Source: Bacteroidaceae bacterium
GTDB lineage: Bacteria > Bacteroidota > Bacteroidia > Bacteroidales > Bacteroidaceae
DNA length: 49,185 nt
Reading direction: 5' to 3'
Assembly: GCA_017534815.1 (NCBI GenBank)
Contig: JAFXVS010000029.1
Span: 1 to 49,185, forward strand
The notes beneath the pieces are model-generated. The model was not told where the DNA came from. It saw only the letters and a program-made list of their open reading frames with translations, and did no database searches. Positions 17,739-27,167 of the stretch are shown one piece after another. A program made the position numbers and the translations under genes. Each line of letters opens with the position of its first letter. The stretch's first letter is position 1.

Positions 17739-17746
17739 CTTAATCT

Positions 17747-18781
17747 TTATTGCACACCGTCGGCACGAAGTTTCTCTTGCCATTTCCACGCAGAACGTAG
17801 AATGTCATCAAGTGGGGTGTCTGCACTCCAGCCCAATACCTTGTTGGCTTTATCTACATTGCCCCAGATGGCCTCGATGTCGCCTTCGCGACGTGGTGCA
17901 TATTCCCAAGGGAGTTTCACACCTGTTGCCTTCTCGAATCCTTCCACTATCTCAAGTGTGGAATATCCATGCCCCGTACCGATATTGAAGACTTCAACAG
18001 GGTCTGTTTCCTGTTCAAGTACTCGCTGCATTGCCTTCACATGTGCTTTGGCAAGATCCACCACATAGATGTAGTCGCGGATGCAGGTCTTGTCGGGTGT
18101 GTTATAGTCGTTTCCAAAGACTTTCAATTGTTTGCGGATGCCAATGGCGGTCTGAGTGACAAATGGTATCAAGTTCATAGGTACGCCATTGGGCAACTCC
18201 CCAATGAGTGCTGATGGGTGGGCACCGATAGGATTGAAGTAACGCAGGATGATAGACTTGATAGGTGCCCCTGAGTGGATATAATCCTGAATGATTTCCT
18301 CGTTAATCTGTTTCGTGTTCCCGTATGGAGACAAGGCTTTCTGAATAGGTGCCTGCTCCGTCACTGGAAGATTCTCTTTGGTCGGCTGTCCATATACTGT
18401 GCAGGAAGAGGAGAAGATGATGCCCTTGCCGTTATATTTGGTCATGAGTTCCAACACGTTCATGAGCGAGTTGAGATTGTTGCGATAATAGAGCAATGGT
18501 TTTTCCACAGATTCTCCTACTGCTTTCGATGCGGCGAAATGGATACATCCTTTAATAGGATATTTTTTGAAAACGGATTCTGTTGCCTCAAAGTCATTCA
18601 AATCTACTTTTTCAAACGCAGGACGTATGCCAGTGATCTTCTCTATGCCGTCAATGACAGATGCGTTGGAATTAGATAAATTGTCTATAATCACCACTTC
18701 ATAGCCTGCCTGTTGCAGTTCTACTGTGGTGTGGGAACCAATAAAACCTGTTCCACCTGTTACAAGAATTGTTTCTTTCAT
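17747..18781 (-). CDS. galE: UDP-glucose 4-epimerase
   Basis: A 344-residue short-chain dehydrogenase-type epimerase converting UDP-glucose and UDP-galactose. The NAD site GGTGFIGSH lies at 9-17, the catalytic serine region is SSSCTVYG (124-131), and the YxxxK pair is Tyr153/Lys157 (SPYGNTKQ). It supplies galactose for surface polysaccharides. It is transcribed separately from the large upstream minus-strand genes and is preceded by a promoter enclosed by an inverted repeat. Confidence 0.96.
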   Translation of the reverse strand: MKETILVTGGTGFIGSHTTVELQQAGYEVVIIDNLSNSNASVIDGIEKITGIRPAFEKVDLNDFEATESVFKKYPIKGCIHFAASKAVGESVEKPLLYYRNNLNSLMNVLELMTKYNGKGIIFSSSCTVYGQPTKENLPVTEQAPIQKALSPYGNTKQINEEIIQDYIHSGAPIKSIILRYFNPIGAHPSALIGELPNGVPMNLIPFVTQTAIGIRKQLKVFGNDYNTPDKTCIRDYIYVVDLAKAHVKAMQRVLEQETDPVEVFNIGTGHGYSTLEIVEGFEKATGVKLPWEYAPRREGDIEAIWGNVDKANKVLGWSADTPLDDILRSAWKWQEKLRADGVQ

Positions 18782-18808
18782 GTCCGTGTATTTTATATTG
18801 TTTTAAAA

Positions 18809-18887
18809 TGAATGACGAAGAGTGATCTTCTTTGTTTTCATATTTGGATTGCAAATATAGAACAAATTATTCATTCTTCGTCATTCA
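18809..18887. repeat. 17-bp inverted repeat enclosing the galE promoter
   Basis: TGAATGACGAAGAGTGA (18809-18825) and its near-complement (18871-18887) match at 16 of 17 positions. They enclose a 45-bp segment that contains the minus-strand -7 box TATATTTG (plus 18852-18859). The segment is itself partly symmetric (ATATTTG-GATTG-CAAATAT). Confidence 0.75.
18852..18859 (-). promoter_or_regulatory. -7 box for galE
   Basis: CAAATATA on the plus strand reads TATATTTG on the minus strand, a full match to TAnnTTTG. It lies 70 bases before the galE ATG and inside the inverted-repeat segment. Confidence 0.5.
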
Positions 18888-18942
18888 ACGTTCAATTATT
18901 TTTGCGAAAACTGTGCTTTACATCACCAAATACCTTTTTTTC

Positions 18943-21900
18943 TTACTTTATGACGAATTTGATGTGGCATTCATCGCCATCTTCTGTAGTGGCACTTACA
19001 AGATAGATTCCCTTGGGAAGTGATGCCACGCTGATAGAAACGAACGTGTTTCTTCTGTGTGAGAAACTTGCTGCACTCATCTTCATGCCAGACATATTGT
19101 AGATGTCAGCAGTCTTGATGGGGGAGTCTTCGCTCTTGATGTTGACGGCTCCGTCCACATAGGCAATGGTGATGCCTCCCTCTTTGGTGTAGGACTGGAT
19201 GGCGTCTGGTTCTGGAGTCGGTTTGACAGGCTTCACATAATAAGTATCGTAAGAACCGATCTTGTTGGTCTTTGCGATGGTCGGAATGTTCATCACGTAA
19301 ACGTCGTTGGCACCATCAGGATAACGTCCATAAGTCTGTGTGCCCAGATGCTGTTCGTAAGTCAGCGTGTCCGTATATTCCTCACCCATGACGATGATGG
19401 CGTCTCCACCCTTGGTCTCCAGTTTGAAGCCTGTATGGATGTCAGACCCGATGATATCGAGTTTGTCACACCAAATGATTTTGTAGCCGTGTGCAGGGAT
19501 AATGGTATTGAGATTCACATCGTTCGATGGAACTTTATATTCATGCCATTTCTCATTCTTTGACTTGTCGGTGGAAAGGATGATGTCCATTCCCTTGATA
19601 TCGATGTCCTCATTTGTGGTGTTGTACAGCTCCATCCAGTCGTTCTTTTTGTAGTAGTCGTTGATGTAGATTGAGTTGGCTGCGCTCACCTCATTAATGC
19701 GAACAGGGGTGATGCCTTTTGCCAACATCTCGTCTTCGGAAATCTTTTCAAACACGGCTACGACATTTTGTTCACCACTCTCAGGAAGTGTGTATTCAAC
19801 ATCAGTTGTGAGTAAACTATTTCCATTCTTCCAGCCCACAAATTTGTAGCCCGTAGGTGCAATCGCCTTCAATTTGACAGGGGCGAAGAGATAACCATCA
19901 AATTCTGCGTAGGGAAGGTCAAGGTCATTGTAGGTGATCTTGGCATCTTTCGTATCAGCAGAAATGGTGACCTTCTGCTTGCTAACACTTGAAAGTTTGA
20001 TCTCGGAGCGATTCTTCAGAGTGTTGGTGAGTTTGTCGTTCCAACTTTTAGTGAACTTGTTGATGACATAGTTGGAGGAGATGGATGGGTCGAATCTGTC
20101 TTCCTGATGGGCGTTGACACCTGCTTGTATCTTATTCTTCATCTCATTAGCAATCTCCTTTATATATTTTTGTTGCATCACAGAGCCACCCATAATGCAA
20201 TAGGTGTCAATGAATTGCTTGCGGAATTGGTCGTTCTTCAGCATATTCTTGAACAGCGTGACGAAGGTGTTGGTGTATGAGCGTGTTGTCCCTTCAAGAT
20301 TCTGATCTAAAGCATAATTGTAGCCAACCAATCCGTGTTCCGATTGGAATTCTTCCTTGTTGAAGAAGTTCTTGAATGGGTCGTTGTATTTTGAATCTCT
20401 GTCAGAATCATAAACTTGGCCGGCAAAGTCTTGGTCGAACAGGATAAAGTGGAATTTACCTCCGTTACGGTCACGGTAACCCTTCACATTGTTGTGTGGC
20501 CAGTCTGTGCCTCCCAAATAGAATTCCGCAGCCATCAGGTTGGTGTACTCGTCAATGTCTAACAATTGGCGGATTTCAGCGTATGTTTCTTCATCGTCAG
20601 CGGTCTGACTGAGTTCAACCAGATGAAGCCATGCTTCATCCGTTCCTTCCATTTGTACATAGCCTGAATCTGCACATATCTCGAATTGATCCATCTCGTC
20701 GGTGTCAATGCCATAGTTGGCGTAAGCATGGTGTTTGTTGTTGGGCTCACGCATGCTCAATGTCCCGTGGTATTTACCGTTGACGAGTACATGCACGGGT
20801 TGCCACTCCTGATAGTCGATGTTCAAGCCACTACGTGCAACAATCTGCTGCAGGATGGCATCTCTGATGCGACCTCCTAACTGGTTGTATGTCTGAACGT
20901 CATTACCTCCGTTTCGGATCTGTAATGTCTTGTTCTTGTTGTAGGGCTTGTTCTCGAACAGTTGCGCGGCAAAGAAGTTCTGGAAATCATATTCTTTTCC
21001 AGCTTTGAGCTTGAATGAATGTGGGTTCCACGCGCGGCTCCATCCACCACACATGGTCAAATCGCACTCTTGAGAGACAATACATTCATTGTCAGCTGTG
21101 ATGTATTCAAATGAGACGGGACGATCCCAGTCCATGTTCCAGTTGGCTGGAGCAGCATTGGGGTCACCTCCCTTTTTACCATTTCCACTACCTTGTACGA
21201 AAACTCCATATTCCTGTGAGTTCAGATTCTTGTCGTCTGTGACCACTGAAATGATGGGAAGAGGATAGGAAGACTTACTACCATATATATATGTACGCGT
21301 AACGACAGGAGAAGGTAGATAGCCATCTTTGAAAACACGGAAACGGTAACAAGTGGTCTTATTTTGTGTTTTGAACACGCCTGTTAATGATGTTTGACCA
21401 TTGGTTAGCGTTGGGGCAGTACCATCAGTAGTGTATTTTAAGGTGGATCCTGTTGGAATATTGACGATCACATTTAAAGTTCCAGAATATACCTGCGCAT
21501 CTTTGTTCACGACAGGTGGATCAAGTTGGTATTCTGCGAACTTACCATCTTGATTGGATGCACCTGGTGTCGGATTGCCAGCGTATCCCCATTCTTCTCC
21601 GCCATCAGTGGTTAGAGCATATGAAATGCGTGAGATGGCTTGCCCATATTCAGCCTCTGCTAAGATGTTTGTACCGTCTGAGATGATGATTTCGCCACCA
21701 TCGCAATCTAATTTGTCATCAATCTGTCGATAGGATGCTTTTGTGAAGACATCGAAGTGATCAAAATTCAGGACTGCAAACCCTTTTGCCGGAAGATAGC
21801 CGTAAGAATCAATCAGACGATGTTTCTTTAGATTATTCCGATCATCTGTAACATACAGACCACCTAAGGAGAATCCGACATCTGATTTATTATAGAGTTC

Positions 21901-22659
21901 CACCCAACTGCCGTAGTTGAATGATGGGTCGAGATAGACATCCACATTGGCTGCCATGATTTCATTGATGACGATTGCGTCTTTAATTTCACTCGCATCG
22001 CCCCAATACTCCAATTTCCAATTGTCCAGGCATGTCCAGTCCTCGTTGATCTTTGAAGATTTTTTGATACCAATCGTCAAAGTGCCATCATTTTGAACTG
22101 TACATTCGATGGTGTTTGTGTATTTGCCATCTTTAAAGGCATAATCTGCAGCCTTCATGTCATCTGGGATGTAGTAAGAGGGAGTGCCCCACCAGCCCCA
22201 TCCACCGTTATCATCTTTCACCTCTTTCCATGATCCTACAGTTGGTTTTTGGTCATATTTCTCTGGTGAGGCGGGAACAATGGCTACTGATTTTGTGCGT
22301 ATGCCATTGTTTGTCTTGACATACAGGTTTGCCTTTTGATAATCTTCGTAATCGCCCTTGGACAGTTTGTAGTCATTGCTGGCACTTCCCATGCGATAGA
22401 AAGCGTTGACACTAACACGGTAATTACCAGGCTTCAGTCCAGTGAGCTTTTGGTAGGTGTCATAATTGTTGTTGTTGTAATGTTGGGCGTTTTCCGCCGG
22501 GTTTTGTTTGCCGAATTCGGTACCTTCCCAACCTGTTTTAACATCATTGTTGTCAAATCTTGGATTGGTGACATACTTGTCAGTCACATCAATCCATACT
22601 TGCGCAAAGCCTGCCAGCGAAGCTGCGGCCATCAGCAGTGTAGTAAATAGTTTCTTCAT
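18943..22659 (-). CDS. CotH-domain surface protein with lamin-tail, chitobiase-like and T9SS domains
   Basis: A 1238-residue secreted protein. A signal peptide (1-19, cut before Gln20) is followed by an N-terminal beta-rich domain, then a lamin-tail domain (about 227-370, INEIMAANVDVY). A chitobiase C-terminal-like domain (about 380-455, LKYTTDGTAPTL) precedes a CotH kinase-like domain (about 463-890, with VNGKYHGTLSMREPN and FHFILFDQDFA). An InlB-like strand repeat, a second lamin-tail domain (about 985-1130) and a type A T9SS sorting domain (1165-1238) complete it. CotH proteins are atypical kinases; activity here is unproven. The 5' gene is a longer paralogue. A surface protein or adhesin-type role is inferred. 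Confidence 0.88.
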   Translation of the reverse strand: MKKLFTTLLMAAASLAGFAQVWIDVTDKYVTNPRFDNNDVKTGWEGTEFGKQNPAENAQHYNNNNYDTYQKLTGLKPGNYRVSVNAFYRMGSASNDYKLSKGDYEDYQKANLYVKTNNGIRTKSVAIVPASPEKYDQKPTVGSWKEVKDDNGGWGWWGTPSYYIPDDMKAADYAFKDGKYTNTIECTVQNDGTLTIGIKKSSKINEDWTCLDNWKLEYWGDASEIKDAIVINEIMAANVDVYLDPSFNYGSWVELYNKSDVGFSLGGLYVTDDRNNLKKHRLIDSYGYLPAKGFAVLNFDHFDVFTKASYRQIDDKLDCDGGEIIISDGTNILAEAEYGQAISRISYALTTDGGEEWGYAGNPTPGASNQDGKFAEYQLDPPVVNKDAQVYSGTLNVIVNIPTGSTLKYTTDGTAPTLTNGQTSLTGVFKTQNKTTCYRFRVFKDGYLPSPVVTRTYIYGSKSSYPLPIISVVTDDKNLNSQEYGVFVQGSGNGKKGGDPNAAPANWNMDWDRPVSFEYITADNECIVSQECDLTMCGGWSRAWNPHSFKLKAGKEYDFQNFFAAQLFENKPYNKNKTLQIRNGGNDVQTYNQLGGRIRDAILQQIVARSGLNIDYQEWQPVHVLVNGKYHGTLSMREPNNKHHAYANYGIDTDEMDQFEICADSGYVQMEGTDEAWLHLVELSQTADDEETYAEIRQLLDIDEYTNLMAAEFYLGGTDWPHNNVKGYRDRNGGKFHFILFDQDFAGQVYDSDRDSKYNDPFKNFFNKEEFQSEHGLVGYNYALDQNLEGTTRSYTNTFVTLFKNMLKNDQFRKQFIDTYCIMGGSVMQQKYIKEIANEMKNKIQAGVNAHQEDRFDPSISSNYVINKFTKSWNDKLTNTLKNRSEIKLSSVSKQKVTISADTKDAKITYNDLDLPYAEFDGYLFAPVKLKAIAPTGYKFVGWKNGNSLLTTDVEYTLPESGEQNVVAVFEKISEDEMLAKGITPVRINEVSAANSIYINDYYKKNDWMELYNTTNEDIDIKGMDIILSTDKSKNEKWHEYKVPSNDVNLNTIIPAHGYKIIWCDKLDIIGSDIHTGFKLETKGGDAIIVMGEEYTDTLTYEQHLGTQTYGRYPDGANDVYVMNIPTIAKTNKIGSYDTYYVKPVKPTPEPDAIQSYTKEGGITIAYVDGAVNIKSEDSPIKTADIYNMSGMKMSAASFSHRRNTFVSISVASLPKGIYLVSATTEDGDECHIKFVIK

Positions 22660-22741
22660 TTTTTGTTATGGTTTGTTTTTTAGATTATTTCTTGCCATTA
22701 TATGTTAGATGCAATTTCTCGGCTTTTGTTTAATTGTCCTA

Positions 22742-25700
22742 TCACTTGATGATGAATTTGATGTGGCATTCCTCACCATCTTCGGTGGTGGCACTCACCA
22801 AATAGATTCCCTGAAGCAATGTTGTCACATTTAAAGATACAAACTTGTTCCCTCCATGCGAGAAACTTGTCGCCCCCATCTTGATACCCGACATGTTGTA
22901 GATATCAATGCTCCTGACAGGGGAGTCCTCGCTTTTGATGTTGACCGCTCCGTCCACATAGGCAATGGTGATGCCTCCCTCCTTTGTGTAGGATTGGATG
23001 GCATCTGGTTCAGGAACCGGTTTGATGGGCTTCTCATAATACGTGTCGTATGAACCGATCTGGTTTGTTTTCGCGATAGTCGGAATGTTCATCACATAGA
23101 CGTCGTTGGCACCATCAGGATAACGTCCATAAGTCTGTGTGCCCAGATGTTGCTCATAAGTCAGTGTGTCTGTATATTCTTCTCCCATGACGATGATTAT
23201 TTCGCCTCCCTTGGTCTCCAACTTAAAGCCCGTGTGGATGTCCGCTCCGATGATGTCGAGTTGGTCACACCAAATGACCTTATAACCCCGTGCAGGAATG
23301 ATAGTGTTGAGCATCACGTTGTCTGACGGAACCATATATTCGTGCCATTTCTCCTTCTTCGACTTGTCGGTGGTATGGATGATATTCATTCCCCCAATGT
23401 CGATATCCTCATCCGTTGTGTTGTACAGCTCCATCCAGTCGTTCTTTTTGAAGTGATCGTTGACATAGATGGAGTTAGCTGCGCTCACTTCATTGATGCG
23501 CACAGGGGTAATGCCTTCTGCCAGCAGCTCATCCTCTCGCATCTCTTCAAATTCCGCAAGGAGTTTCTGGGCACCAGATGATGGTAATGTATATTCAGCG
23601 TCGGTCGAAACATAATCTTGTTCCACTTGTGTCACTATCGCCTTGAGCGATGCATCCCAAAGAATGTCACTCGACGTGGTGCTGTTGTTGTGTACTTCAA
23701 TGGCAATTACATTCTTTCCCTTGTTGAAGAGCGAACCCTTCAGTGTCATCTGACCCGTGTCAGGATTGCCATGAGCATATTCGGTTGCCATCGTGTTGTA
23801 TGATGCGTTCCCAGAGGGCATATTGTACCGTCCTGCTTCCACTCCATTGACATAAACAATCATTCCATCATCGATGATGTAGTCCAGGATGAACTCATCC
23901 GTAGTGGATGGGGCTGTGTCGAGGTTAAAGGTTTTACGGAAATAATACGTTGGCAGATACCCAGCCATTTCGGTATTCATACCTGTGTGCCACTGGTTGT
24001 AGTCGTACCCCAAACGTGCTGAACCATTTCCCCATTGAGCGTCGTTATATGAGGGCGCCTTCCAATTCTCACGGTCGAGTGCCCCCTGATCATAATACTT
24101 CCAAGTTTCACCCATGCCAAACACGCTTTTCGTCTGAGTGGAACCCGTATTCACCCATCCTGCAAAGCGGTAACCTGCAGGAGCTTTTGCCTTCAAGGTG
24201 ACATTTCCAAATAGATACCCGTCAAATTCCGCGTATGGAACTTCCATGTCGTTCAACAAAATGGTGGCCTCGGGCACATTTGCTGAGAATTTCACCTGCT
24301 GACGTTCCACACCCTCCAACTGCATGTGTGAGCAATTCTGCAAAGCCTGAGTGGCGTTGTTGTTGCGAGACCCCAATTTGTTCATCACCTGATTGGCCGT
24401 GTTCCACGGATTCACAAAGTCATTCGTGCTCAGATAGTCGGCCACGTCATAGACGATCTCCTCCACTTTGTACTGCTGGAACACTGAACCACCCACAATA
24501 CAGAATGAGTCTATGAATTTTTTGCGGAACGTAGCGTTCTTTAATAAATTCTTGAAGAGGGTGACGAATTCAATCTGTTTACGGTTGCGTTTCCCTTCGA
24601 TGCTTTCACCTTTAGAATAGTCATATCCATGCAAGGTGTCAAACTCATAATTTTCCTTTTCGAAGAACTTGTTGAACACTTCGCCCGAGCTAACATTGAA
24701 CGCACCGTCTAAGTCAAACAGCACGAAATGGAATTTTCCGTCATTTACCCCACGGAAACCCTTCACGTTGTTCTGCGGCCAGTCCCAGTTGCCAATATGA
24801 AGCTCCACTGCCAGATAGTTGATGAACTCATCCACATCAAGCATCTGCATGATCTCCTCATACGTGTCCTCATTCTCGGCATCTTTACTGAGCTCCAGCA
24901 GACGGTTGAACGCATCCTTCGATCCCTCCATCTGCACATATCCCGAATCAGGTGAAATCTCAAACTGATCCATTTCATCCGTGTCCAACCCATAATTGGC
25001 ATACGCATGATGTTTGTTGTTCGGTTCACGCATGTTCAATACGGCGTAATGGCTACCATTGATGAATACGTGGACTGGTTGCCATGCCTGATGGTCTACA
25101 TACAGTCCGCTGCGAGCAACCACCTGTTGAATGGACGCGTCCAGCACACGGCAACTCCCGTCATTGCCGCCATTACGAATTTGCAATGTTTTATTTTTAA
25201 TATAGGGCTTCTCCTCAAAGAACTGCGCCTTGAAGTAATTGTTGAGGTCGTACGTCTTCGTTGCCTTCAACTTAAATGACTTCAGACTGGATGCCCTAGT
25301 CCAACCTCCACATACCGACAAGTCACATTCCTGCGAGAGCACATACTCATTCCTGTCTGTGATATATTCGAACGATACAGGACGATCCCAGTCCATGTTC
25401 CAATTGCAGTTGCTTGTTTGTCCATTACCTGGACGACCATTGGAACCCTTTTGGAACACACCATAGGCAGTTGAGTAGAGATTGTTGCGGTCAGTCACGA
25501 TAGAAATGATGGGGAAGGGGTATTGACGGTCTTTGTGTATATAAGAGCGAGTCACAACAGGGGAGGGAAGATAACCGTCTTGAAACAGGCGAAACCTGTA
25601 ACAGACCGTTCCATTCACGGTGAAGAGTCCTGTTTCAGATGTTTCTCCATTGGTGAGTGTGGGGCACGTACCATTTGTGGTGTATTTTAACATTGCCCCC

Positions 25701-27139
25701 TGAGGAATGTTCACACATACTTCTATCGTCCCATTGAAAAGTCCTCCGTCTTTATCTACTATGGGTGCGTCAAGTTGTTCTTCTGCAAAATATCCATTGA
25801 CATCGTTGGACGTACCTGGTGTGGGGTTGCCCGATCGTTTCCATTCTTTTTTACCATCTGGGGTTCGGGTGAGTGCATAAGATGTGCGTGCAATGGCATA
25901 TGGATATGTTTCTTGTGCAATAATGTTGGTACCATCAGAAATGATGATGGTGCCTCCGTCACAGTCCAGTTTGTCATCAATTTGTCGATAAGAAGCGGCA
26001 GTCCATACTTCATGATGGTCGAAGTTGAGTAGTGCATAGCCATTAGCAGGAAGAGCGTCATATGAATCAGGCAAACGGTTCTTCTTTAGATTGTTTGGGT
26101 CATCAGTGATATATAGGCCACCCAATGCAACGATTTTATCAGTGGGATTGTACAATTCTACCCAGCTACCATAATTATAGGAGGGATCCATATACACATC
26201 CACATTGGCGGCCATGATTTCATTGATTATCAGATTTTCAGACGTGGCAGGTTCTCTTTTGACGGTCACCCTGCATCGTGCTGTAATTCCACTGCCATCT
26301 TTGGCTGTGGCAATGATGGAGCATGAACCGACTCCAACTGCAGTAATCTGCCCTTTGCTGTCCACGGTGGCCACACTCTCTTTAGTTGATGACCATGTGA
26401 CATTTTTATATGTAGCATCAGATGGAGATATGGTCGCCGTTAAGTCATGTTTTTCTGCCTGCATCAATTCCAAACTGCGTTCGGAAAGAGTAATGGATGT
26501 AACATTAATAAGCGTACCCCAATATTCCAATTTCCAGTTATCGATGCATGTCCAATCATATTGAACCCACTCATCTTTTCGGATTCCAATAGTAAGACCT
26601 CCATCATCCTCCACCTCACAATCTACATAATTGTAATAATAATCTGCTTCAAACCAATTGTGAGCAGCTTCCATATTGTCGGGGATATAAAAGCTCCCCA
26701 CATGTTGGGTCGCTCCGCCAAGAGAACTTCCGAGTGCTGCGGATGAGGCCAATACAATAGGGGAATCGTAATATCCTTTGTTTGACAAGGCATATAGGCG
26801 GGCATACTGATACTCTTTGAAGTTGCCCGAGGTGTAGGTGTTATAATCATTGCTTGCATTTCCATAACGATATAGAGCATTAAGGCTAACGCGATAGAAA
26901 CCTGCCTTTAATCCGGAAATGTTCTGGTACGAATTGTAGGTCTTGTTGTAGTGCTCGGCGTTCTCTACAGGGTTATATGCTCCCAATTCAGTCCCTTCCC
27001 ATCCCGTAGTGACATCATTGTTGTCATATCTTGGGTTGATGATGTACCCATCAGTAACATCAACCCATTCCTGCGCATAGCATGATAGCGATGCGCATAA
27101 CAGAAAGAGGCCATAAAGTGTTTTCTTCATTCTTGTCAT
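22742..27139 (-). CDS. Larger CotH-domain T9SS protein, paralogue of the next gene
   Basis: A 1465-residue secreted protein, starting MTRMKKTLYG with a signal peptide cut near CYAQ; ATG 27130 is an alternative start. It has the same order as its shorter neighbour but carries two additions. A bacterial Ig-like (BIG2) domain occupies about 211-294 (VTWSSTKESVATVDSKG). A jelly-roll-like segment sits at about 1000-1170 (DDGMIVYVNGVEAGRYNMPSG, GKNVIAIEVHN). The CotH core is at about 545-945 (FINGSHYAVLNMREPN, FHFVLFDLDGA). A second lamin-tail domain and a type A T9SS tail end it. Sequence identity with the neighbour is high in the last 260 residues. Confidence 0.87.
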   Translation of the reverse strand: MTRMKKTLYGLFLLCASLSCYAQEWVDVTDGYIINPRYDNNDVTTGWEGTELGAYNPVENAEHYNKTYNSYQNISGLKAGFYRVSLNALYRYGNASNDYNTYTSGNFKEYQYARLYALSNKGYYDSPIVLASSAALGSSLGGATQHVGSFYIPDNMEAAHNWFEADYYYNYVDCEVEDDGGLTIGIRKDEWVQYDWTCIDNWKLEYWGTLINVTSITLSERSLELMQAEKHDLTATISPSDATYKNVTWSSTKESVATVDSKGQITAVGVGSCSIIATAKDGSGITARCRVTVKREPATSENLIINEIMAANVDVYMDPSYNYGSWVELYNPTDKIVALGGLYITDDPNNLKKNRLPDSYDALPANGYALLNFDHHEVWTAASYRQIDDKLDCDGGTIIISDGTNIIAQETYPYAIARTSYALTRTPDGKKEWKRSGNPTPGTSNDVNGYFAEEQLDAPIVDKDGGLFNGTIEVCVNIPQGAMLKYTTNGTCPTLTNGETSETGLFTVNGTVCYRFRLFQDGYLPSPVVTRSYIHKDRQYPFPIISIVTDRNNLYSTAYGVFQKGSNGRPGNGQTSNCNWNMDWDRPVSFEYITDRNEYVLSQECDLSVCGGWTRASSLKSFKLKATKTYDLNNYFKAQFFEEKPYIKNKTLQIRNGGNDGSCRVLDASIQQVVARSGLYVDHQAWQPVHVFINGSHYAVLNMREPNNKHHAYANYGLDTDEMDQFEISPDSGYVQMEGSKDAFNRLLELSKDAENEDTYEEIMQMLDVDEFINYLAVELHIGNWDWPQNNVKGFRGVNDGKFHFVLFDLDGAFNVSSGEVFNKFFEKENYEFDTLHGYDYSKGESIEGKRNRKQIEFVTLFKNLLKNATFRKKFIDSFCIVGGSVFQQYKVEEIVYDVADYLSTNDFVNPWNTANQVMNKLGSRNNNATQALQNCSHMQLEGVERQQVKFSANVPEATILLNDMEVPYAEFDGYLFGNVTLKAKAPAGYRFAGWVNTGSTQTKSVFGMGETWKYYDQGALDRENWKAPSYNDAQWGNGSARLGYDYNQWHTGMNTEMAGYLPTYYFRKTFNLDTAPSTTDEFILDYIIDDGMIVYVNGVEAGRYNMPSGNASYNTMATEYAHGNPDTGQMTLKGSLFNKGKNVIAIEVHNNSTTSSDILWDASLKAIVTQVEQDYVSTDAEYTLPSSGAQKLLAEFEEMREDELLAEGITPVRINEVSAANSIYVNDHFKKNDWMELYNTTDEDIDIGGMNIIHTTDKSKKEKWHEYMVPSDNVMLNTIIPARGYKVIWCDQLDIIGADIHTGFKLETKGGEIIIVMGEEYTDTLTYEQHLGTQTYGRYPDGANDVYVMNIPTIAKTNQIGSYDTYYEKPIKPVPEPDAIQSYTKEGGITIAYVDGAVNIKSEDSPVRSIDIYNMSGIKMGATSFSHGGNKFVSLNVTTLLQGIYLVSATTEDGEECHIKFIIK

Positions 27140-27167
27140 TGTTTGGGTTTTGTTTGTGGCGTCAAAT

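Noticed and set aside
17457-17746. A glmS ribozyme or known riboswitch upstream of glmS
   Set aside because: The hairpins lie before a terminator and belong to the galE 3' side; the glmS leader itself is only about 20 bases.
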